A stretch of DNA of 7,092 nt from Chitinophagaceae bacterium UBA2789 (lineage in GTDB: Bacteria; Bacteroidota; Bacteroidia; Chitinophagales; Chitinophagaceae). Both the position numbers and the translations under genes were made by a program. The DNA lies in contig DEHX01000182.1 in NCBI GenBank assembly GCA_002352145.1, positions 1,172-8,263 of the forward strand, written 5' to 3'. This document shows positions 1-6,362 of this stretch, piece by piece; position 1 is the first letter of the stretch, and each line of letters starts with the position of its first letter. The notes beneath the pieces are model-generated. The model was not told the origin of the DNA. It ran no database searches and worked only from the letters and a program-made list of their open reading frames with translations.

Positions 1-4
1 AAAT

Positions 5-25
5 CGTATAAGGCTAACCGTATAA
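5..25. repeat. Short direct repeat, two copies of CGTATAA
   Basis: The heptamer CGTATAA occurs at 5-11 and again at 19-25, a 14-nt period, in the AT-rich stretch beyond the gyrA-unit terminator. Nothing recognisable lies beside it and the window edge cuts off its context. It may be chance in AT-rich DNA. No gene is visible in 1-109. Confidence 0.3.
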
Positions 26-109
26 AATTTATTGTGGCTTTAAATATAACAGCCCATTATGTTAAATTAATATTGATAACAATACCACCACTATATCCAC
101 TGCAGACAT

Positions 110-147
110 AAACAAAGAACCCGGCCATTTAGCCGGGTTCTTTGTTT
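110..147. terminator. Bidirectional rho-independent terminator
   Basis: A perfect 16-bp inverted repeat (110-125 pairs with 132-147) encloses a 6-nt loop. Each arm has a GC-rich loop-proximal half (CCCGGC/GCCGGG) and an A- or T-rich outer half (AAACAAAG/CTTTGTTT). On either strand this gives a stable hairpin whose 3' arm runs into a U-rich stretch, the classic two-way terminator. It begins 15 nt beyond the stop codon of the minus-strand TPR-like gene, so it most likely ends the gyrA-TPR transcript. It could also stop a plus-strand transcript entering from beyond the left edge. Confidence 0.9.
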
Positions 148-162
148 TCTTTGAAATAAAAC

Positions 163-1545
163 TTAATTGGCATCATGCCCTTTCTTCAGGGTCTTGATTG
201 CATTGATGCTGTCATAAATCTCGTTCCATTTCTTCTCTTCAGCCTGGAATTTTGCCTGGTCAGCAGGCTTACTTTTGGCCTGAACTCTTTTATAGCCATA
301 TATTTCTGAAAGGTAATTCGCAACTTTCTTGTATTGCTCTTTTTCTCTTAATTCCAATCCTCCTTCTTTAGAGGCTCTGTCAGCCAGGATAGCACCGGCT
401 TTTTCATATGGTTCTCTTGCCTGGTCAAGATCATCGCCGTATTTTTTATCAAGCATATCTCTTTTGGCTATATCCTCTTTAGAAGCCATTGTGCCGGGTT
501 TGGTTCTGGCTTTCATATCAGCAGCATGGGCAGAACGGGCATCGTTGGTCTTAGCAGCTTTATTGATAAAATGATCCCCCATATATAAGAAAGGAATCTC
601 GTAATTGGCCCTTACAGAGGCCGCTTTCAGGAATGAAGCCACCATTCTTTTTTCAAGGTCAGCAGCATTGGCAGGAAGTACGGCTCCTTCTTTCTCTGAG
701 TTCAGTGTATCATAAATGATCTCACCCAATACCTGGTTAGCCTTAAAATTATCGGGGTCTGAAGCCAATATTTCTTCAACAGCTTTTACTTTGTCATCAA
801 AATTGGTGGCAAGGCCCGCAGCAAAATCTACTTTATCAAAAGTGAAATACTCACTTTTGGGATACAACTGAGCTCCTAAGGTTTTATATTTTTCAAAATT
901 GGGAATATCCTTTTTTCCAAAATAGTAACTGACAAGGAAGCGATATACGCTTTCGAAACCGTCCCCGTCAACTTTAGCATCTGCTAAACGAACATAATAT
1001 TTTGCGGCATCTTCTTTATTATCGCTGCTTTCTGCTGTAATAGCTGCAAGAATCAATACATTAGTATCCAGTGGTGAATTAAAAATCTTCTGTGCAATAA
1101 GTATATCTGATAATTCCACCGCTTTTTTCAATTTGTCGTAACCGGCCTGCCATGACTTTGTTTTATAATCTTCATAACCGCCGGAATAAAAGGCTGAATA
1201 CAGGTTAACTGGGCCATTTTGGTACACCGGATCTTTCACCAATTTCATCTCGGGATCCATTTCCCTGTATTTTTTAAAGGCAGCATCAGCCTCGTTAGCC
1301 AATTGCATGCCGACGGGTTTGTCTTTATTGGCATCGCTCATTGCCAGGCCGGCATATATTGCTGTTTTGAGAATAAAGGCCTCTGCTTTACTGGCAAATT
1401 TTGCGTTGGTAAAAGCTTTATCGAAATCTGTTTTGGCCTGTTCAAACTTGTTGAACAAAAGCTGGTTCTTGATATTGTCATAATTCTGGGCTGTTGTTAC
1501 TAACCCTGACAAGCAAACCACAGATACAACCAGGAGTTTTTTCAT
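163..1545 (-). CDS. Secreted TPR-like protein encoded downstream of gyrA
   Basis: A 460-residue predicted periplasmic or envelope protein. Residues 1-19 form a signal peptide: a Lys-Lys start, a hydrophobic core, then Thr-Thr-Ala before Gln20. There is no lipobox cysteine at the cleavage site, so signal peptidase I is expected rather than a lipoprotein route. The mature part is almost all helical, with alanine, aromatic and charged spacing like degenerate tetratricopeptide repeats at about 28-98 and 130-290. It includes segments such as FEQAKTDFDKAF (34-45) and a DPDNFKANQVLGEIIY stretch typical of a TPR helix pair. The C-terminal third is rich in Lys, Glu and Ala. No catalytic motif is visible. 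The gene starts 26 nt after the gyrA stop with no clear Shine-Dalgarno sequence, in an AT-rich leader, so it is probably co-transcribed with gyrA and ended by the hairpin at 110-147. TPR proteins usually scaffold protein-protein contacts; its partner is unknown. The reading frame is sure, the TPR assignment moderately so. Confidence 0.85.
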   Translation of the reverse strand: MKKLLVVSVVCLSGLVTTAQNYDNIKNQLLFNKFEQAKTDFDKAFTNAKFASKAEAFILKTAIYAGLAMSDANKDKPVGMQLANEADAAFKKYREMDPEMKLVKDPVYQNGPVNLYSAFYSGGYEDYKTKSWQAGYDKLKKAVELSDILIAQKIFNSPLDTNVLILAAITAESSDNKEDAAKYYVRLADAKVDGDGFESVYRFLVSYYFGKKDIPNFEKYKTLGAQLYPKSEYFTFDKVDFAAGLATNFDDKVKAVEEILASDPDNFKANQVLGEIIYDTLNSEKEGAVLPANAADLEKRMVASFLKAASVRANYEIPFLYMGDHFINKAAKTNDARSAHAADMKARTKPGTMASKEDIAKRDMLDKKYGDDLDQAREPYEKAGAILADRASKEGGLELREKEQYKKVANYLSEIYGYKRVQAKSKPADQAKFQAEEKKWNEIYDSINAIKTLKKGHDAN

Positions 1546-1571
1546 TTTGATAATTATTGATTTAAAGAATT

Positions 1572-4136
1572 TTATGCTTCATTTCCATCTGTAGATGGAT
1601 TTTCATCTGATGACGTTGCGTCAGCATCTCCATGATCGCCATTGCCGTTTTGCCCCTGGTCATCCAGTTGTGTGATGGCTGCTATTTCATCACCGTCATC
1701 CAGCCTTATCAGTTTTACCCCTTGTGTAGCCCTGCCCTGCTCACTGATACCACTAACCGGCATTCGAATGGTAACGCCACTTTTACAGGTTATCATCAGG
1801 TCTTCATTTTCTGCTACATCCAGTATACCGACAAGGCTTCCTGTTTTTTCTGTTACATTGATCGTTTTCACCCCTTTTCCTCCCCGGTTAGTAAAACGAT
1901 ACTCATCTACCGGTGTACGTTTACCAAATCCCTGTTCACTTACTACCAGCACGGTTCGGGATGCATCTTTCTCCGGGTTTACACATATCATGCCTACCAC
2001 TTCATCATTTTCATCTTCCACTTCAATGCCAGCTACACCAATGGCACCACGGCCGGTTGCCCTAACTTTTTCTTCAGAGAAACGAATGGCCCTGCCACTC
2101 TTCACCGCTATCATGATCTCTGATTTACCGTCTGTCAATTTTGCATCCAGTAATTCATCTCCTTCCACAATTGTAATAGCATTAACACCGGTTTGCCGCG
2201 GTCGGCTGAAGTCTTCCAGTTCTGTTTTTTTGATAATACCTTTTTTGGTACAAAGCACAATGTTGTGCGCCTTCACAAACTCTTCATCTTTAAGATCCTT
2301 CACATCAATAATCGCTTTTACTTTATCGTCGGGGGGTAATTGCATGAGGTTTTGAATAGCCCTGCCCTTTCCGGTCTTCTCTCCTTCAGGTATTTCATAA
2401 ACATTGAGCCAGTACACTCTCCCTTTCTCCGTAAAGAAAAGCATCGTATGGTGGGTTGATGCGACAAAAAGATGTTCTATATAATCTTCTTCCCTTGTTT
2501 TACCACCCATTACACCACGACCACCACGACGCTGAGAACGGTATTCATCAGCCGGGGTACGCTTAATGTATCCAAGGTGTGATATGGTGATTACTACATC
2601 TTCCTCTTTGATGAGGTCTTTGATCTTCACTTCGTCATCCAGGTAGGTAATTTCAGTTTTGCGGGCATCGCCGAATTTGTCTTTAATCTCAGTGAGCTCA
2701 GTTTTGATAAGATCATACCGCATACCCTCATTAGAGAGCAATTCGTTCAGGTGAGCAATGAGTTTCATTAACTCGTCAAACTCTTCCTTGATCTTATCCC
2801 TTTCCATGCCGGTCAAGCGCTGTAAACGCAATTCCAGTATCGCTTTAGCCTGAATTTCATCCAATCCCCAGCCAGCATTTACCAGGTTGTCTTTGGCAAT
2901 ATCAGGAGTGGCTGAACTGCGAATCAAAGCAATCACTTCATCCAGGTGATCGAGAGCAATGAGATAGCCTTTTAAAATATGTGCCCTTTTCTCTGCTTCT
3001 TTTAGTTCGAATTTTGTTCTGCGAACCACCACTTCATGCCTGAACTCCACGAATTCGCTTATCAGATCTTTTAAGCTTAATGTTCTCGGACGGCCTTTAA
3101 CAATTGCAACATTGTTAATGCCATAAGATGTTTGAAGATCTGTCAGCTTATAAAGCTGGTTGATAATAACATTGGCAATGGCATCTCTTTTCAGATCTAT
3201 TACAAGCCTTGTACCTTCTTTGTTATTCGATTCGTTGTTTACATGGGCAATGCCATCGATCACTTTTTCATTAACCAGTTCGCCAATACGATTGGTCAGT
3301 GCATCACGGTTAACCTGGTAAGGCACTTCTGTAATGATAATTTGTTCCCTGCCGCTTGGTTTTGTTTCTACAGTTAACTTACCTCTTACCACTACCCTGC
3401 CCCTTCCAAAATGCATTGCCGCTTTTACGCCTTCCATACCGTAAATGGTTCCGCCGGTAGGGAAATCAGGAGCTTTTACATATTGCATCAGTTCCTCAAT
3501 GGTAATCTCCCGGTTATCGATATAGGCAATACAGCCATCAATCACCTCGCTAAGGTTGTGCGGCATCATGTTGGTTGCCATCCCTACCGCAATGCCACTT
3601 GATCCATTTATCAGTAATTGCGGAACCCGGGTAGGAAGAACTGAAGGCTCTTTTTCCGAGTCATCAAAATTTAGCTGGAAATCAACTGTGTCTTTTTCAA
3701 TATCATCCAGCATGTGCTCTGCAAGCCTTTCCAATCTAGCCTCTGTATATCGCATGGCCGCGGGCCCATCTCCATCCTGGTTGCCAAAGTTACCCTGGCC
3801 GTCAATCATGGTATACCGCATATTCCATTCCTGTGCCATCCGTACCATGGCATCGTAAACGGAGCTATCACCATGAGGATGGTATTTACCCAATACCTCC
3901 CCCACTATACGGGCCGATTTTTTATAAGGTTTGTTGTAATGAATTCCCAGCTCATTCATGGCGAATAACACACGGCGGTGAACTGGTTTTAAACCATCCC
4001 GAACATCCGGAAGGGCACGGCCCACAATTACCGACATTGAATAGTCAATGTAGGCAGTCTTCATTTGTTCTTCAATATTAACGGGAATGATCCGGTTGCT
4101 GTCGTTCGTTTCTAAAGGCTCAATATTCTCTTCCAT
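1572..4136 (-). CDS. gyrA: DNA gyrase subunit A
   Basis: The breakage-reunion subunit of DNA gyrase (A2B2 with GyrB, cytoplasmic), which introduces negative supercoils with ATP. The 854-residue length fits the family. The winged-helix/tower domain begins near residue 16. The active-site tyrosine is Y130 in AAMRYTEARL, equivalent to Tyr122 in E. coli. The quinolone-resistance region keeps the susceptible residues S91 and D95 (E. coli Ser83 and Asp87). The canonical GyrA box QRRGGRG at 535-541 begins the DNA-wrapping beta-pinwheel and separates this protein from ParC of topoisomerase IV. Later blades show repeated basic 'K-K/S-G' hairpins and a second box-like NRGGKG at 750-755. The last 30 residues or so (825-854) are an acidic, Asn/Gly/Asp-rich disordered tail. 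Start: ATG at 4136 gives the usual short N-terminal extension; a possible AGGA lies 9 nt upstream (4146-4149), with an A-rich leader. It is the first gene of a unit with the TPR-like gene and is divergent from the saccharopine dehydrogenase gene. Confidence 0.98.
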   Translation of the reverse strand: MEENIEPLETNDSNRIIPVNIEEQMKTAYIDYSMSVIVGRALPDVRDGLKPVHRRVLFAMNELGIHYNKPYKKSARIVGEVLGKYHPHGDSSVYDAMVRMAQEWNMRYTMIDGQGNFGNQDGDGPAAMRYTEARLERLAEHMLDDIEKDTVDFQLNFDDSEKEPSVLPTRVPQLLINGSSGIAVGMATNMMPHNLSEVIDGCIAYIDNREITIEELMQYVKAPDFPTGGTIYGMEGVKAAMHFGRGRVVVRGKLTVETKPSGREQIIITEVPYQVNRDALTNRIGELVNEKVIDGIAHVNNESNNKEGTRLVIDLKRDAIANVIINQLYKLTDLQTSYGINNVAIVKGRPRTLSLKDLISEFVEFRHEVVVRRTKFELKEAEKRAHILKGYLIALDHLDEVIALIRSSATPDIAKDNLVNAGWGLDEIQAKAILELRLQRLTGMERDKIKEEFDELMKLIAHLNELLSNEGMRYDLIKTELTEIKDKFGDARKTEITYLDDEVKIKDLIKEEDVVITISHLGYIKRTPADEYRSQRRGGRGVMGGKTREEDYIEHLFVASTHHTMLFFTEKGRVYWLNVYEIPEGEKTGKGRAIQNLMQLPPDDKVKAIIDVKDLKDEEFVKAHNIVLCTKKGIIKKTELEDFSRPRQTGVNAITIVEGDELLDAKLTDGKSEIMIAVKSGRAIRFSEEKVRATGRGAIGVAGIEVEDENDEVVGMICVNPEKDASRTVLVVSEQGFGKRTPVDEYRFTNRGGKGVKTINVTEKTGSLVGILDVAENEDLMITCKSGVTIRMPVSGISEQGRATQGVKLIRLDDGDEIAAITQLDDQGQNGNGDHGDADATSSDENPSTDGNEA

Positions 4137-4386
4137 CGCTAGGTTTCCTATTCAGTTTTGTTTTTTTTCGTCCTCAAAATAACCCTGTTATGGGCCTATT
4201 TTTAAGGTCTGCAAATCTACTTTTTTCAGCCCTCAAAACCTGATAAAAACCAGTGTTTTTTAACCTATTTTTTCCACCCTTGTGAATTAAAATAAAAGTT
4301 GATTCTTTAGGAGTTTCACCTGTGATTTTTCAGTCATTTTCTGGGATTTTAGTTCTAATTTTCGCTTTTTCAACACCGGAATTTTT
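4137..4386. other. Divergent intergenic region between gyrA and the saccharopine dehydrogenase gene
   Basis: 250 bp of AT-rich DNA between two divergent starts, with many T-tracts on the plus strand. A T4-G-T8 run at 4156-4168 puts an A8 tract in the gyrA leader; A-rich leaders commonly aid initiation in Bacteroidota, which rely little on Shine-Dalgarno pairing. One consensus -7 element faces gyrA. I see no convincing promoter for the plus-strand gene: the best match, TAATTTTC at 4356-4363, has one mismatch and no upstream TTG. I see no riboswitch-like fold or strong hairpin, and no credible small gene. Confidence 0.7.
4212..4219 (-). promoter_or_regulatory. Candidate Bacteroidota -7 element for gyrA
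   Basis: Read on the minus strand this is TAGATTTG, a perfect match to the TAnnTTTG element recognised by the Bacteroidota primary sigma factor. The nearest upstream TTTTG (minus strand, 4238-4234) lies 14 nt away, shorter than the usual 17-23 nt spacing to the -33 TTG, so the -33 partner is poor. A transcript starting about 5 nt downstream would have a 5' leader of roughly 70 nt before the gyrA ATG. Confidence 0.5.
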
Positions 4387-5901
4387 ATGAAGACGATTTT
4401 ATTGTTCGGCGCTGGCAAATCGGCTACAGTTTTGATAGATTTCCTGACTAAAAATGCAGCTGAAGAAAACTGGAAAATCATTGTGGCGGATGCTGATCTG
4501 CAATTGGCCGAGTCCAAGATTGGAGGATCGCCTTACGCCAGTGCCGTTGCTTTTGACATTAAAAGCCAGGCTGAAAGAGAAAAATACATCCGTAAGGCTG
4601 ATATTGTTATTTCCCTGCTTCCTCCTTTCCTGCATATCCTGGTAGCAAAGGATTGTATAAAGCACCATAAAAATTTACTGACTGCATCATACCTTGATGA
4701 AGATATCCGTTCGCTTCAGCCAGAGATTGAAAAGAATAACCTGTTTTTTCTATACGAAATGGGCCTTGATCCGGGTATTGATCATATGAGTGCCATGAAA
4801 CTCATTGATGAAATCCGGCAAAAAGGCGGGCATATTACCTCGTTTATTTCTCATTGTGGCGGATTAGTTGCTCCTGAAAGTGACGATAATCCCTGGCATT
4901 ACAAGATCAGCTGGAACCCAAGGAATATTATCATGGCAGGTAAAGCCGGTGCCCATTTTCGTGAAGCAGGACAAGAAGTGAAGATTCCCTACGAACAGCT
5001 TTTTACTGGCGAAAGAATGGTGGAAATAGCCGATGTTGGTTACCTGAGCTGGTACGCCAACAGGGATTCGCTGAGCTATACTTCACTATATGACTTAGAA
5101 AACACTTCGACCTTTATCAGAACTACTCTTCGCCATCCGGATTTTATGTATGGCTGGAAAAATATCATTGAGCTAAAGCTTACAGAGGAAACACCACAAT
5201 ACGAAACGGACGGAAAGTCGTTACAACAGGTATTCAAAGAGCATATGGACAAACATGGTTTCGGGGAATGGGTGAATCAAAAATTAGCAGAACGATTTGA
5301 AGAAACCAAAGGGCTGCTGGAAAACCTGATGAAACTTGTGGATGCGGAAACCGAAGCAGAAAACGAGGGTGAAAAAATTCCTTCTTCATTTTTGGCGGCA
5401 GATGATAAAGGCAACCTGCAGGAAGTAGAAATTGATGAAGTAAAAAACAGGGCTGCAGCCTATCTGGCCCATAAAATGCATGAAGCCAATTTGACTCTAA
5501 AACAATTATTCTTCCTCGGACTTGATGATAACGAAACATTGGTGAACAAAGGACTTTGTAGTCCAGCCGACATCCTTCAGTTTGCAGTCGAGAAAAAATT
5601 GGCTCTTCGCCCCTACGATAAAGACATGATCGTAATGATGCATGAAATTGAGTATAATATTACTCATGATGCCAATACCCACACAAAAGTTGAAAGTTCA
5701 CTGGTGGTGAAGGGTGAGAATAGTTTGCATACAGCCATGGCTAAAACAGTTGGATTACCATTAGGGATAGCTGCAAAGCTGATACTCAATGGTAAAATCA
5801 AAATGAAGGGTTTACATATCCCGACAGCCAAAGCAATCTACGAGCCCGTTTTGGCTGAGCTGGAAGCTAATGATATTTACTTTGTCGAAAAAAGAAGCTA
5901 A
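4387..5901 (+). CDS. Saccharopine dehydrogenase / reductase family protein (Lys9-like)
   Basis: A 504-residue predicted cytoplasmic oxidoreductase of the saccharopine dehydrogenase (glutamate-forming) / saccharopine reductase family, which interconverts saccharopine with glutamate plus alpha-aminoadipate semialdehyde. The N-terminal Rossmann fold has the dinucleotide loop GAGKSA at 8-13 and an acidic residue, D35, at the end of the second strand (VADAD), which favours NAD over NADP. The family signatures ISLLPP, LLTASYLDED, EMGLDPGIDHMSAMKLIDE and HCGGLVAPESDDNPW follow, the last opening the substrate domain. The C-terminal part returns toward the dinucleotide domain (KTVGLPLGIAAKLIL). The protein is longer than yeast Lys9 (about 446 residues, from memory) because of a helical, Glu-rich segment at about 300-352. 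Lysine breakdown via saccharopine is my preferred role, given D35 and the fact that bacteria generally make lysine by the diaminopimelate route; the exact substrate is not proven by sequence. ATG at 4387 is right at the Rossmann strand, with no Shine-Dalgarno. Its stop overlaps that of the convergent gene by 4 bp. Confidence 0.88.
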   Translation: MKTILLFGAGKSATVLIDFLTKNAAEENWKIIVADADLQLAESKIGGSPYASAVAFDIKSQAEREKYIRKADIVISLLPPFLHILVAKDCIKHHKNLLTASYLDEDIRSLQPEIEKNNLFFLYEMGLDPGIDHMSAMKLIDEIRQKGGHITSFISHCGGLVAPESDDNPWHYKISWNPRNIIMAGKAGAHFREAGQEVKIPYEQLFTGERMVEIADVGYLSWYANRDSLSYTSLYDLENTSTFIRTTLRHPDFMYGWKNIIELKLTEETPQYETDGKSLQQVFKEHMDKHGFGEWVNQKLAERFEETKGLLENLMKLVDAETEAENEGEKIPSSFLAADDKGNLQEVEIDEVKNRAAAYLAHKMHEANLTLKQLFFLGLDDNETLVNKGLCSPADILQFAVEKKLALRPYDKDMIVMMHEIEYNITHDANTHTKVESSLVVKGENSLHTAMAKTVGLPLGIAAKLILNGKIKMKGLHIPTAKAIYEPVLAELEANDIYFVEKRS

Positions 5902-6362
5902 GCCAGGTTGGAATCCAGTATTTTTTGCCGGTGTTTGTTGAGCTGTTGCCAATAGGTTATCCAAAGTACCAGGGCCCCTAATCCTGTGAGTATTCCAAGG
6001 ATTGGGATTATTGTTGTACATACCAATACACAGTACCAGTAACCAGTCGTATACGTTGCACGGTTCTTAATGTCTTCTTGTATTTCGCCATCACCCATTC
6101 CGAGAAATGAAATTTCCTGCTGTGATTTGTATTCATTACAAATAGAATCTGCAATTCGGCTCACCACTGCAAACTGCCATATCCAGCCAAATAATGGTAT
6201 AAGCTGAAACCACACTTCACCGGGCTGCATCAGCCTGTTTTGTGGCTGTATGGCTTTCAATATACTTTGCTGCGCCAGCAGAAAAAATATGTAAGGAATA
6301 ACCAAGAGGATAAAGACAACCAGTATTGGAATCAATAGTTTCCCAAAACTTAAATCATCCAT
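5898..6362 (-). CDS. Small multi-span membrane protein of unknown function
   Basis: A 154-residue predicted inner-membrane protein that I cannot assign to a named family with confidence. Hydrophobic segments are visible at about 9-30 (LIPILVVFILLVIPYIFFLL), at 50-66 around FQLIPLFGWIWQFAVV, and at 107-138, which is long enough for one long or two short spans (IIPILGILTGLGALVLWI). Two Ile-Pro motifs sit in parallel positions (IPLFGWIWQ at 55-63 and IPILG at 119-123), suggesting an internal half-repeat. A polar loop at 76-105 contains a charged EIQEDIK stretch, and the C-terminus is a basic tail (NKHRQK). There is no signal peptide or catalytic motif. The layout resembles small Bacteroidota membrane proteins I recall as hypothetical. 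Its ATG shares one base with the stop of the upstream sirtuin gene (TGATG), so translational coupling is likely. Its own stop overlaps the opposite gene's stop by 4 bp. Confidence 0.8.
   Translation of the reverse strand: MDDLSFGKLLIPILVVFILLVIPYIFFLLAQQSILKAIQPQNRLMQPGEVWFQLIPLFGWIWQFAVVSRIADSICNEYKSQQEISFLGMGDGEIQEDIKNRATYTTGYWYCVLVCTTIIPILGILTGLGALVLWITYWQQLNKHRQKILDSNLA

Noticed and set aside
1642..2355. A 237-codon plus-strand open frame opposite gyrA
   Set aside because: It lies fully antisense to conserved gyrase coding sequence, its product is Ser/Pro/Thr-rich with no motif, and it has no promoter or leader signal. It is a by-product of gyrA codon use.
3842..3870. Quinolone-resistance mutation in gyrA
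   Set aside because: S91 and D95, the positions equivalent to E. coli Ser83 and Asp87, are the usual susceptible residues.
4137..4386. Riboswitch or attenuator in the 250-bp divergent region, for example a lysine riboswitch before the saccharopine gene
   Set aside because: The plus-strand leader is T-rich and shows no recognisable aptamer core or paired terminator/antiterminator arms by eye.
4287..4517. A 76-codon minus-strand frame spanning the divergent intergenic region
   Set aside because: More than half of it is antisense to the Rossmann-fold start of the saccharopine gene, the rest is low-complexity and Lys-rich, and no family resemblance is seen.
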